Source: Amycolatopsis suaedae (GTDB lineage: Bacteria; Actinomycetota; Actinomycetes; Mycobacteriales; Pseudonocardiaceae). Taken from it: a DNA stretch of 64,000 nt. Positions 47,964 to 55,945 of the stretch are shown piece by piece (the first letter of the stretch is position 1; each line of letters starts with the position of its first letter). Made by a program: the position numbers and the translations under genes. Location: positions 399,150-463,149 of the forward strand of contig NZ_SFCC01000004.1 in assembly GCF_004214935.1 (NCBI RefSeq), read 5' to 3'. The notes under the pieces were generated by a model. It was given only the letters and a program-made list of their open reading frames with translations. It ran no database searches and had not been told where the DNA came from.

Positions 47964-48902
47964 GTGGCAACGGTTCAGCAGTGGTCCGGAGAGGAAATCA
48001 AGGCTCTTCGTCAGGCAAAGCGCATGAGCCAACGTGATTTCGCGGCACATCTTGGCGTGACCGCCCGAATGATCGCCAAATGGGAAGCCGGGGGGAAGAA
48101 CATCACACCTCGTGCCGTAAACCAGGAAGCCCTCGACACAAGCCTGAACCGATCGGACCCGGACACACGGGCGCGCTTCGCTCACCTGGTCGGAGACTCG
48201 ATGGTCCCCGCCGCACAAGACCAGCGACACGCCGAACCGATCGGCACGAGCCGAGTACGCCACCCCCGAGACGGCAGCCACATGGTCGCTGTGGAAGGGA
48301 GCGTCTTCCTCTCCGGTCCCAGCAACGAGCCCGTGTGGCTGCCGGACTACTACATCGACGTCTACCCGGTGACCAACGCTGAGTACGGACGGTTTGTTGC
48401 GGCAACTGGACACCACCCACCGCGGCACTGGGCTGAGGACGGCACGTGGCCGGCCGATATCGCTGACCACCCGGTCGTCTTCGTGACCTGGACCGATGCG
48501 GCCGCCTACGCAGCTTGGGTCGGGAAGAGCCTGCCCACTAGCCAGCAGTGGGAGAAGGCCGCGCGCGGAACGCGCGGAACGGTCTACCCCTGGGGCGATC
48601 AACCGACCCCCGCGAAGTGCAACGTCCGCGAGAACGGCGTCGGCGCCACGACGGCTGGTGGCTGCTACCAGAGCGGGGTCAGCCCCTACGGGGTCTACGA
48701 CATGTGCGGCAACGTCTGGGAGTGGTGCGCCACCGAGTCTCGACCAGGTCGTCGCGAGCTGAAGGGTGGCGCCTGGACCAGCCCGTTCAACCGGGCAACG
48801 CCGTCGTCGTTCAACGATGCCGCTGAGAGCATGTGCGACGACGACACCGGCTTCAGGTGCGCGACCTCAGCCGAGTCCCTTCAGCGGCTACTTGGGCCCT
48901 GA
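47964..48902 (+). CDS. XRE HTH fused to FGE/SUMF1 fold (cargo)
   Basis: The 312-residue protein starts with an XRE-type HTH (EEIKALRQAKRMSQRDFAAHLGVTARMIAKWE, residues about 8-45), then a linker (about 60-95) and an FGE/SUMF1 C-type-lectin fold (about 105-305). This shows DHPVVFVTWTDAAAYAAW, KSLPTSQQWEKAARG, YPWGD, YDMCGNVWEW and TGFRCAT. The cysteine pair that oxidises Cys in true FGE is absent. Such fusions suggest a regulator or sensor where a lectin-like domain reads a ligand and the HTH acts on DNA. Together with the aminotransferase it forms the cargo; GTG start with AGGGGGAC before it. Confidence 0.88.
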   Translation: MATVQQWSGEEIKALRQAKRMSQRDFAAHLGVTARMIAKWEAGGKNITPRAVNQEALDTSLNRSDPDTRARFAHLVGDSMVPAAQDQRHAEPIGTSRVRHPRDGSHMVAVEGSVFLSGPSNEPVWLPDYYIDVYPVTNAEYGRFVAATGHHPPRHWAEDGTWPADIADHPVVFVTWTDAAAYAAWVGKSLPTSQQWEKAARGTRGTVYPWGDQPTPAKCNVRENGVGATTAGGCYQSGVSPYGVYDMCGNVWEWCATESRPGRRELKGGAWTSPFNRATPSSFNDAAESMCDDDTGFRCATSAESLQRLLGP

Positions 48903-48983
48903 GTCGCCTTCTCCGGGCCGAACACCGACATGGGAAGGTGAGGGACACCCCTCCCTGTTCCAGCTTGATCGTGGGCCACCAGC

Positions 48984-49006
48984 GGGTTGCAGTGAGGGTT
49001 GCAGTT
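48984..49006 (+). repeat. Paired arm-type repeats, right end
   Basis: GGGTTGCAGTG (48984-48994) and GGGTTGCAGTT (48996-49006) repeat the left-end word with the same orientation and 12-bp pitch, 93 bases inside attR. Confidence 0.7.
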
Positions 49007-49098
49007 CAGCCCCGTTCGGGTGATCTACTGGTGTCGCAGGCGCGGCCATATCCCCTGGTCAGCGACATGTTGACCTGCCGCGAACGGTTCGCACCGGA

Positions 49099-49155
49099 AT
49101 TGGAAATCGTGTTGGGTGTGAAAGCCCTCACGGGTTCGAATCCCGTATCCTCCGC
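49099..49155 (+). repeat. Right attachment site (attR)
   Basis: This 57-bp copy of the 3' part of tRNA-Ser is identical to 40285-40341. It cannot form a full tRNA because the 5' half is absent. It is followed directly by chromosomal sequence. Confidence 0.95.
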
Positions 49156-49162
49156 TCCACGG

Positions 49163-49198
49163 AAAGGCCCGTCCCGCTGAAGCGGGGCGGGCCTTTTT
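49163..49198 (+). terminator. Original terminator of tRNA-Ser
   Basis: A 16-bp stem aaaggcccgtcccgct/agcggggcgggccttt with one G-U pair is followed by a T-run. It now lies after attR, separated from the tRNA gene by the element. A weaker hairpin is at 49346-49379 in the space before 49487. Confidence 0.7.
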
Positions 49199-49486
49199 CC
49201 ACCCGTTCCCGGGACGCCCGGGCGGGTGAGTTGTGTGTTCCGGCAGTGGGAAACGGCGCAGCTCGCGACGGTACTCAGCGGTAACTGTTGATCATTGGGG
49301 TTCACGAAGGGGCGCTTCGAGGGCCCGCTACCCTACGTGCCATCAAAGGCCCCGGGCGTCCACCACACGCCGGGGCCTTGCCAGTTCCCGCTTCCGCCAG
49401 GTACACCCGAACGGAGTCGGGCAGTCACCGAAAGTACACAGTACCACGCTTGACGTCACTCGACATTTCCAAGGAGTCCCGCACCA

Positions 49487-49747
49487 ATGCCCGGAGTCGA
49501 AGAGATCCGCGCAGGGATCGCGCTCGCCAACGAGAAGGCCTCCGCGAGCATCGCAGCCCTACAGCAGGCCGCACAGTCACTTGAGGAAGCCCAGCAGTCG
49601 CTTTCCATGGCGACCTCGGGCAGCAGCCAGCCCGAAGTGAGCCAGGCACACGGCCTGCTCGCCGAGGCGTTGCAGGGCATCACCGGTATGCAGAGCACCA
49701 TTCAGGCGAGCATGTCCTCCGCCGACTCCTACTCGGCACGTCTCTAG
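49487..49747 (+). CDS. Small helical protein, first gene of the FtsK-like cassette
   Basis: The 86-residue protein is almost wholly alpha-helical (EEIRAGIALANEKASASIAALQQAAQSLEEAQQSL and AHGLLAEALQGITGMQSTIQASM), separated by a short flexible SGSSQPE turn. The size and helical hairpin resemble WXG100 proteins, but no WXG motif is present. AAGGAGTCCCGCACC precedes the ATG. It begins a four-gene cassette ending with a coiled-coil protein; the next gene starts directly after its stop. The role is unknown. Confidence 0.7.
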   Translation: MPGVEEIRAGIALANEKASASIAALQQAAQSLEEAQQSLSMATSGSSQPEVSQAHGLLAEALQGITGMQSTIQASMSSADSYSARL

Positions 49748-49996
49748 ATGTCGCCACTGGCGGAGCTGTACGAACGGCTGGCGGCGGTTCACGAAGCCGT
49801 CGCCACCGCTCGGGGACAGCTTGATCGCGTACGTACTCTCCTCGACGAAGCCCGGCGCGCCATGGTGGACGCCCAAGCGCAGGCCGACCCGTGGTTACCG
49901 CCACAATTGGACCAGGCCGTCGAGCAGCTCAAGACCCAGCAGGGCCGGCTCACCGGCGTCGACGACCTACTGCAGGCATACCGCGCGACGCTCTAG
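49748..49996 (+). CDS. Small helical protein, second gene of the cassette
   Basis: The 82-residue protein is a predicted helical hairpin (LAELYERLAAVHEAVATARGQLDRVRTLLDEARRAM and QLDQAVEQLKTQQGRLTGVDDLLQAY) without cysteines or membrane segments. Its start codon follows the previous stop without a gap, so translation is coupled. Its hairpin layout parallels the first gene; the two may form a dimer in the ESAT-6 manner. No family is recognised. Confidence 0.7.
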   Translation: MSPLAELYERLAAVHEAVATARGQLDRVRTLLDEARRAMVDAQAQADPWLPPQLDQAVEQLKTQQGRLTGVDDLLQAYRATL

Positions 49997-50013
49997 AGGG
50001 CAGGCGAACGCCG

Positions 50014-52770
50014 TTGATTGGCAAACGGACCGAGCAACGACAGCGGGTCATGGCCGCACTCGACCAGCTACGGGGCCAGCTCGGCCTCGCGCTCGGTGCC
50101 GCCGCCAACGGCAGGCAGGCCGCCGAGGTCGAACTCGCCCGGCTCCAGCTGCAACAACGCATCGTCCGCACCGGCATCGACCGCTCGGGCAACGACCCGG
50201 AGATCGTCGAGCAGGCCAAGCAGCCTGCCATGGCCGGTGTCGCCGACTGGCTCGGCCAGGTCCGCGACCAGTTCTACGCCGAATGGTCCGACGGGCCGAA
50301 CCGGCTACGCGAGCTGGTCGCCGGCGCAGCCCCGGGGCCGGCGTCCCGGCCGGCGAGCGAGTGGCTCGGCCGGGTCGGCACCGGGACCGGCGCCCACGTC
50401 CCCGAGCTGTGGCGCATCGGTTCCTCCACAGTGGACAACCGTAGCCGGGGCATCGCGCAGACCTTCGACGTCGCCGTCCCGCTGCTGGACGACTCCCACC
50501 TGGCGATCACCTCCGCTCCGAAGACCCGGCACGCGATCGACGGGCTGGTGGAGGCCCTGCTGATGCGCGTGCTCAGCACGTTCGAGCCGGGCGCGGTGCG
50601 GGTGCACCTGTGGGACGTCGGCCAGCTCACCGCCGTCCTGCCCAACCTCTACCCACTCGGCCGCACGAGCGCGCTCACCGTGCACGACCCGGCGCACCTG
50701 ACCGACCTGCTCGACGAGCTGGCCGGGCACATCCGCCGCATCCACGCCTACACCATGCAGGCGGGTCACACGTCGCTGCGTGCCATGCGGCAGGCCACCG
50801 GCCGCTACCGCGAGCCGTGGCGGATCGCCGTGTTGTTCGGCAACGGCGAGGACCTGCAGCCCGAGCAGCTACGCGCGCTCAAGCGGGTGGCCAGCGGCGC
50901 ACTGGCCGCCGGGATCTCGCTGATCCTCGTCGACGTCCCGACCGTGCTGGGCGGGTCGGTCGAGACCATCAGCCTGATCGACGAGCACCGCGCGGTGAGC
51001 AGCATGACCGGCACCGACCTGGTCGTCACCCTCGACCCGCCGCTGCCCGCCGGTCAGGTCAACCGCGCCGCGGGCAGGCTCGCCGAGGCACTGGTCGCCA
51101 AGCAGGGTGGCCCGCGCACGTTCGCCGACCTGCTGCCCACCGAACTCGGCCAGGAGAACTCGGCCGAGGAACTGCGCGCGCCGGTCGGCTACTACGAGGG
51201 CGATCCGGTGGAGGTCGTCATCGGTGACGCCAGCCCGCACGCGCTGATCGGCGGGCCGAGCGGGTCGGGCAAGACGAACTTCCTCTACGCCCTGCTGGGC
51301 AGCCTCGCCGCCCGCTACTCCCCCGACGAGCTGGCCCTCTACCTGCTCGACTTCAAGGAGGGCGTGTCGTTCGCGGGGCTGGCGCCCGGCCGCAAGGACT
51401 CAAGCTGGCTGCCGCATGCCCGGCTGGTCGGGGTGAACGTCAACACCGACCGCGAGTTCGGGCTGGCACTGCTGCGGTTCCTCGCCGACGAGCTGCGTAG
51501 GCGCTCGGCCGCCGCGAAGGACCACGAGGTCACCAACCTCGCCGACCTGCGCAGGCAGGACCCCGGCGGGCACTGGCCGCGGATCGTGGCGGTGATCGAC
51601 GAGTTCCAGTACCTGTTCGCCGGCAGGGACACGGTGACCGCGACGGCGACCTCGCTGCTGGAGGACATCGCGCGAAGGGGTCGTTCGCAGGGCATCCACC
51701 TGGTGCTGGCCAGTCAGGACGTCGCCGGCATCGAGGCGTTCTGGGGCAAGCCGGCCATCTTCGAGCAGTGCACCCTGCGCATCGCCATGCCCAAGGCCCG
51801 GCGGGTGCTCGTCGACACCAACAACGCGGCCGTCACCGCGCCCCGCTGGCACGCGGTGATCAACCACGAGTCCGGTGTGGCACACGGCAACCAGCTCGCC
51901 CACGTGCCCGACGCGAGCACGAAGGACGTGTTCGGCCAGCTGCAGCGGCGGCTGTGGGAACGCTACGCGGGCGCGCACTCCGAGCCACGGCTGTTCGACG
52001 GCGCCATCTCGCCGGAGCTGACCGAGTCGGCCGCGTTCACCGCGCTCACGCCGGTGCCGAGGCCGTCCGCACTGGTCGGGCAGACCATCGACGTCGCCGA
52101 CGCCGCACGCGGCGTCGAGCTGTCGCCCGCGCCCAGCCGCAACCTCGCCGTACTCGGCACGGCCGTCCGCGAAGCACTGTCCATCATGGACTCCAGCGCG
52201 CGGTCACTTGCCCGGCAGTACGTTCCCGGCGAGGTCGAGTTCCTGGTGAACTGCACGGTCGAGCTGGCCAACCCGTCGGTGACGGCGCTGGTCGAATCGC
52301 TGACCGAGGACGGGCACACCGTCTCACTGGTGCCGACGGCCGAGTTGTCCGAGCGGCTCGGCACGCTCGCCGACCAGCTCGCCGAGCCGGAGCGGCCCAC
52401 CGTGCTGCTGCTCTACGGCGTGGACGGCGTGCTGCCCACCCTGGAGGCAAAACCGCCGGGTGTGCTCAAGAGCGGGCTCGACCACCTGCGCGCGATCCTG
52501 AAGCAGGGGCCGGGCGTCGGCACGCACACCGTCGGCTGGTGGCGCGCGGTGGCGCGGCTGAAGGACACGCTCGGCTTCACCGGCACCGACGACGTGGGCG
52601 CGTGGGCGGCGCTGGACGTGCAGGGTGCCGAGCTGAGCCCGTTCTGCGCCGGCCAGGTGGTGCACTGGTCGCCGCGGCCCGGTCGCGCGTTGTTCTTCGA
52701 CCGCAGCACGCACGCCTCACCCGAGGTGCTGATCCCGTTCCACCACCCCGATCCCGAGCAGGTGAGCTGA
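50014..52770 (+). CDS. Soluble FtsK/SpoIIIE-family ATPase
   Basis: The 918-residue protein has an N-terminal helical part and a central FtsK/SpoIIIE motor with Walker A GGPSGSGKTNF (about residue 410), LLDFKEGVSF, Walker B VAVIDEFQYLF and sensor region RRGRSQGIHLVLASQD. A second, more degenerate ATPase-like region lies near residues 690-900 (VEFLVNC, TVLLLYGVDGVLP). No transmembrane helix is present, unlike FtsK, SpoIIIE or EccC. TTG 50014 is the first start after the previous gene; ATG 50050 is possible. It may move DNA or small helical substrates encoded by the two preceding genes. The next gene overlaps its stop. Confidence 0.85.
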   Translation: MIGKRTEQRQRVMAALDQLRGQLGLALGAAANGRQAAEVELARLQLQQRIVRTGIDRSGNDPEIVEQAKQPAMAGVADWLGQVRDQFYAEWSDGPNRLRELVAGAAPGPASRPASEWLGRVGTGTGAHVPELWRIGSSTVDNRSRGIAQTFDVAVPLLDDSHLAITSAPKTRHAIDGLVEALLMRVLSTFEPGAVRVHLWDVGQLTAVLPNLYPLGRTSALTVHDPAHLTDLLDELAGHIRRIHAYTMQAGHTSLRAMRQATGRYREPWRIAVLFGNGEDLQPEQLRALKRVASGALAAGISLILVDVPTVLGGSVETISLIDEHRAVSSMTGTDLVVTLDPPLPAGQVNRAAGRLAEALVAKQGGPRTFADLLPTELGQENSAEELRAPVGYYEGDPVEVVIGDASPHALIGGPSGSGKTNFLYALLGSLAARYSPDELALYLLDFKEGVSFAGLAPGRKDSSWLPHARLVGVNVNTDREFGLALLRFLADELRRRSAAAKDHEVTNLADLRRQDPGGHWPRIVAVIDEFQYLFAGRDTVTATATSLLEDIARRGRSQGIHLVLASQDVAGIEAFWGKPAIFEQCTLRIAMPKARRVLVDTNNAAVTAPRWHAVINHESGVAHGNQLAHVPDASTKDVFGQLQRRLWERYAGAHSEPRLFDGAISPELTESAAFTALTPVPRPSALVGQTIDVADAARGVELSPAPSRNLAVLGTAVREALSIMDSSARSLARQYVPGEVEFLVNCTVELANPSVTALVESLTEDGHTVSLVPTAELSERLGTLADQLAEPERPTVLLLYGVDGVLPTLEAKPPGVLKSGLDHLRAILKQGPGVGTHTVGWWRAVARLKDTLGFTGTDDVGAWAALDVQGAELSPFCAGQVVHWSPRPGRALFFDRSTHASPEVLIPFHHPDPEQVS

Positions 52771-53123
52771 TGAACGCCGCCATGCGGTACAAGGAGATCG
52801 TCGCCCTCGCCCGCGGTGCCGAGCAGCAGCTGCGGGCGTGGGAGGTCGCCAGGGTCGACGAGCTGGAGGCCATGATCGCGGCGGCCCGCAACGACGTCGC
52901 CGAGGCGGCCCAGCAGGAGACCAAGACCCAGGAGCGGGTGGACCGCTGGTGGCGGATGGCCGTCGACAACGTGTCCCGGCTGTCCTGGCTGGAGGCGGGC
53001 GCCGGGCCGGAGCCCAACGCCACCGCCCGCGGCGCCTACCTTGAGCGTTACCTGGAGGAAGTTCGACCGGCCTACCAGGAGCTGGTGCAGTCGATCCTGA
53101 AACTAGGCTGGCGCGCCAAATAG
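52770..53123 (+). CDS. Coiled-coil protein closing the FtsK-like cassette
   Basis: The 117-residue protein is mostly a long helix with heptad-like leucines and alanines (LARGAEQQLRAWEVARVDELEAMIAAARNDVAEAAQQETKTQERVDRW), then a shorter helical part. Its ATG overlaps the ATPase stop (TGATG). Its 3' end overlaps the convergent nuclease gene by 21 bases. No known family; it is a partner of the ATPase by position. Confidence 0.72.
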   Translation: MNAAMRYKEIVALARGAEQQLRAWEVARVDELEAMIAAARNDVAEAAQQETKTQERVDRWWRMAVDNVSRLSWLEAGAGPEPNATARGAYLERYLEEVRPAYQELVQSILKLGWRAK

Positions 53124-55568
53124 CCTCTCCAGCCAGTCGAGGACGTCGTTGACGGCGTCGGCAACGGCGTTGCCCGCGCTCGGGCGGAAGCGCACGACCT
53201 GCGGATCGTGGTCGCTGGCCTGCACGGCGAACTCGGCGTTGATGTGCACGACGTCGTAGTCGACGCCGCGCGGCGCGTGGGAGACCAGCGTGTGGTCCAG
53301 CACCTGCGAGTTGCCCTCGAACACGTAGGTGTAGCGCTCGCGCTCGGGCAGCGTGTCGATCAGCGACCGCAGCGCTCCGCCCTCGGTCAGGGTGCCCAGT
53401 GTCGGCGAGAACGGGAAGTCGTTGAGGTCACCGGCGACCACCACGTTGGCGCCGCGGTCGGCGGCCAGCAGCTGGTCGACGAACGTGCGCAGCACCCTGG
53501 CCTGCTCCAGCCGCTGCACTTCCGAGCCGCGGGTCGGCGGCTGGTAACGGCCGTGCGTCGGCTGGTCGCCGCCCTTGGAGGCGAAGTGGTTGGCCACCAC
53601 GAAGACCGGCCTGCCACGGAAGCGGAACTCGCCTGCCAGCGGCTTGCGGCTGTTGCGCCACGCCGCGTTGGCGGGGTCGACGCGGCCGGGCGAGACCGAC
53701 AGCGCGGGCCTGCCGCGCTCGGACCGGACCTGCACCGGGGTCGTCGCCGTGCCGCCCGGACGGTCCACGAAGGACACCCGCGCCGGGTTGAACAGGAAGC
53801 CGACGCGGATGTTGCCGCCCGGCTCGCCGCCGTCGGTCATGTCCTGCGGGTCGATCTGCCGCCACTCGTAGCGCGGGCCGCCCTTCGCCGCGATGACGTC
53901 GGTGAACCGGCGCAGCGTCGCGTCGGCCGCCACGATCCCGTCGCCCTCCGCCGCGGCGCCGTTGTTGTCCTGGATCTCCTCCAGGGTCACGATGTCCGGC
54001 GAGGCCAGATGGTCGACGATGCCGGTGGCCAGCGCTTCGAACTTGGCCTGCTCGTCGGTGGCAGCCAGGTTCTCCACGTTGTAGGTCGCCACGGCCAGCT
54101 CGCCGCCACGCTGTGCGCGAGTGGTCTCCTTGTGCGGGCCGTTGTCCACGACGTTGCCGAGCGTGGTGGCGAACAGGGTGTAGCCGCCGAAGCTGTCGTA
54201 CTCGACCGGCCCGGCGGTGACGCCTGCCAGCATGTCACCGGTGTCGGCGACCGGGAACGGCCGCTCCCCGAACGGGATCAGCGACTCGACCTTCAGCACG
54301 CCGGTGTTCGGGCGGTCGTAGCCGAGGTAGGCCGTCCCGCCGCGGGCCGTGGGGTTCTGCTCCGGCTTGGTGGTGACGTAGAGCTCCTTGTACTGGTCGC
54401 TGCTGCGGCCGACCACGCGCACGTCGGCGACCTGCACGACCTGGCTCTCGTGGGCCTCCCAGAAGTCCAGCGAGTACACGGCGGGCTCCAGCGGGAGCTT
54501 CTCGATGCTGCCGCCGACCTGCGGCGCCAGCCGTGCCGGCAGGGTGTCCGGCCCGACGACGACCGGTGCGGGCAGCGGGTTGCCCGACGACGCGACCGTC
54601 CACTGTGCACCGGTCAGCTCGGTCAGGCTCTGGAAGTTCGACGTGGCCGGGTTGTCCGGGTAGTACTCCTTGACCGTCCCGGCGACGGTGACGGCGTCGC
54701 CGGTCCTGACGGCGGGCGTGGTCGAGCCGGTGAACACGAACAGGCCCTCGCTGGTACGGGGATCGCCGTCGCCGACCGGGTCGGTCAGCCAGAAGCCGCG
54801 GGCGCCACCGAAACCGCGGATCGCCGTGACCACACCGGTGACGCCGGTGACCCGCTGACCGTCCAAAGGCGACAGCCGGGTGGTGCCCTGGATCCGCGCG
54901 ATCGTGGCGGGCACACCCGGTTCACCCGGGCCGCCCGGCGTCTCCCCCTTGCTGTTGACCGGCGACGGCTCGCCCACGGTGAAGTCGGCGCTGTTGTCGC
55001 CGGTGTCGGTCAGCGTGGCGCGCGCGGCGGAGGTCGTATTGCCGGTGGCGGCGGCCGGGGAGGTCTCGGAGACGACCGCGGGCCCGTAGCCGACCAGGTC
55101 GGTGATTCTGCCGTCGGCGTCGCACTCGCTGGTGGTCTTGCAGGTCAGCGCCTCGGTCGTGCGCACGAGCGCCACGGTCCCGCCGCCGGCGGCCATGGCG
55201 ATGGTGCCGGTGGCGTCGGCCGCGGGCAGGGCGACCGTGCCGCCGTTGCCCTTCGCCTGCGCGACGAGGTAGCGGCTGTTCTGCCGCAGCGTGCCGGTGA
55301 GCGGGGTGACCTGCCACCTGGTCGCGGCGCCCGGCGAGGCGGGCAGGTACTGCACGCTCCAGCCGCTGAGGTCCACGTCCGGCCCCGCCGTGGCGAGCTC
55401 GACGAAGTCGCTGGTCAGCGCGGCTCCGGAGTTGCCGCCACCGCCGTAGACCTCGGCGATGAGCGCGCCGGTGGCCTGGGCGGACGCAGGCGGTGCGGTC
55501 AGGGTGAGGGCCACGGCCGCGCCGGCGAGGGTGGCCGGCAGCAGGCGGGCACGCAGGGTCGTGGTCAC
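53103..55568 (-). CDS. Secreted endonuclease/exonuclease/phosphatase-family nuclease (ExeM-like)
   Basis: The 821-residue secreted protein has a signal peptide (cleavage near ASAQATG, residue about 31) and a lamin-tail domain (about 35-150: LIAEVYGGGGNSGAALTSDFVEL). OB-like and DUF regions occupy the middle (about 190-440) and the C-terminus is an EEP nuclease domain (about 470-790). The metal/catalytic residues appear in YNVENL, VTLEEIQDN, NHFASKGGDQ, VVAGDLNDF and ASDHDP. This is the ExeM/extracellular nuclease group that degrades extracellular DNA. The GTG 55568 start gives the best signal peptide. Confidence 0.9.
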   Translation of the reverse strand: MTTTLRARLLPATLAGAAVALTLTAPPASAQATGALIAEVYGGGGNSGAALTSDFVELATAGPDVDLSGWSVQYLPASPGAATRWQVTPLTGTLRQNSRYLVAQAKGNGGTVALPAADATGTIAMAAGGGTVALVRTTEALTCKTTSECDADGRITDLVGYGPAVVSETSPAAATGNTTSAARATLTDTGDNSADFTVGEPSPVNSKGETPGGPGEPGVPATIARIQGTTRLSPLDGQRVTGVTGVVTAIRGFGGARGFWLTDPVGDGDPRTSEGLFVFTGSTTPAVRTGDAVTVAGTVKEYYPDNPATSNFQSLTELTGAQWTVASSGNPLPAPVVVGPDTLPARLAPQVGGSIEKLPLEPAVYSLDFWEAHESQVVQVADVRVVGRSSDQYKELYVTTKPEQNPTARGGTAYLGYDRPNTGVLKVESLIPFGERPFPVADTGDMLAGVTAGPVEYDSFGGYTLFATTLGNVVDNGPHKETTRAQRGGELAVATYNVENLAATDEQAKFEALATGIVDHLASPDIVTLEEIQDNNGAAAEGDGIVAADATLRRFTDVIAAKGGPRYEWRQIDPQDMTDGGEPGGNIRVGFLFNPARVSFVDRPGGTATTPVQVRSERGRPALSVSPGRVDPANAAWRNSRKPLAGEFRFRGRPVFVVANHFASKGGDQPTHGRYQPPTRGSEVQRLEQARVLRTFVDQLLAADRGANVVVAGDLNDFPFSPTLGTLTEGGALRSLIDTLPERERYTYVFEGNSQVLDHTLVSHAPRGVDYDVVHINAEFAVQASDHDPQVVRFRPSAGNAVADAVNDVLDWLERLFGAPA

Positions 55569-55708
55569 CCGCGCATCTTTACCCAGAGGGGTGAACGGCG
55601 GAAGGACTTCGCGCAACGGTTACCCCGGTGTTAGCTCGCCCGGTTTCACCCGTTCGAGCCTGGGGTAACTCAACTGAGTTCGCCCGAGCGGGGGGCGAGG
55701 AGGTTGTT

Positions 55709-55867
55709 ATGTGGTTGATTCTGGCGGTGTTGCTGCTGGCGATCGCGCTCGGCGCCGGCGGGTTCGCGGTGGAGGCGCTCTGGTACGTGGCCGCCGCCGT
55801 GCTGATCATCTGGCTGCTCGGGTTCGTCATCCGGCCGGCCGGCGGTAAGCGCTGGTACCGCTGGTAG
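55709..55867 (+). CDS. DUF6131-like small hydrophobic protein
   Basis: The 52-residue protein is almost entirely hydrophobic (ILAVLLLAIALGAGGFAVEALWYVAAAVLIIWLLGFVI), likely two transmembrane helices with a basic end (RPAGGKRWYRW). GCGAGGAGGTTGTT precedes the ATG. It matches a common actinobacterial small-protein family. Function unknown. Ends in a terminator. Confidence 0.75.
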   Translation: MWLILAVLLLAIALGAGGFAVEALWYVAAAVLIIWLLGFVIRPAGGKRWYRW

Positions 55868-55882
55868 GTACCCGGACAGCAC

Positions 55883-55923
55883 ACAGGGCTGGGTCCGCCC
55901 CCGAGGCGGGCCCAGCCCTGTTT
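55883..55923. terminator. Bidirectional terminator
   Basis: A 17-bp stem acagggctgggtccgcc/ggcgggcccagccctgt with one G-U pair is followed by TTT, between convergent genes ending 55867 and 55946. Confidence 0.8.
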
Positions 55924-55945
55924 GGTCTGGCTGGCTTAGAGGTCC

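Larger units (their letters stand above)
40285..49155. mobile_element. Complete 8.9 kb integrative element in tRNA-Ser(GGA)
   Basis: A 57-bp perfect direct repeat marks both ends. Within lie int, xis, a replication-type ATPase, three other regulators, small membrane proteins and a two-gene cargo. Gene order int-xis-repeat blocks-rep-HTH resembles actinomycete integrative and conjugative elements, but there is no TraB/FtsK transfer ATPase. It is therefore either a mobilisable element or a decayed or satellite form. Most genes read leftward; the cargo pair reads rightward. A related element end occupies tRNA-Phe at 1-1457. Confidence 0.93.

Noticed and set aside
49487..53123. Complete type VII secretion locus
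   Set aside because: No WXG motif, no EccB/EccD/EccE or mycosin, and the ATPase has no transmembrane segments.
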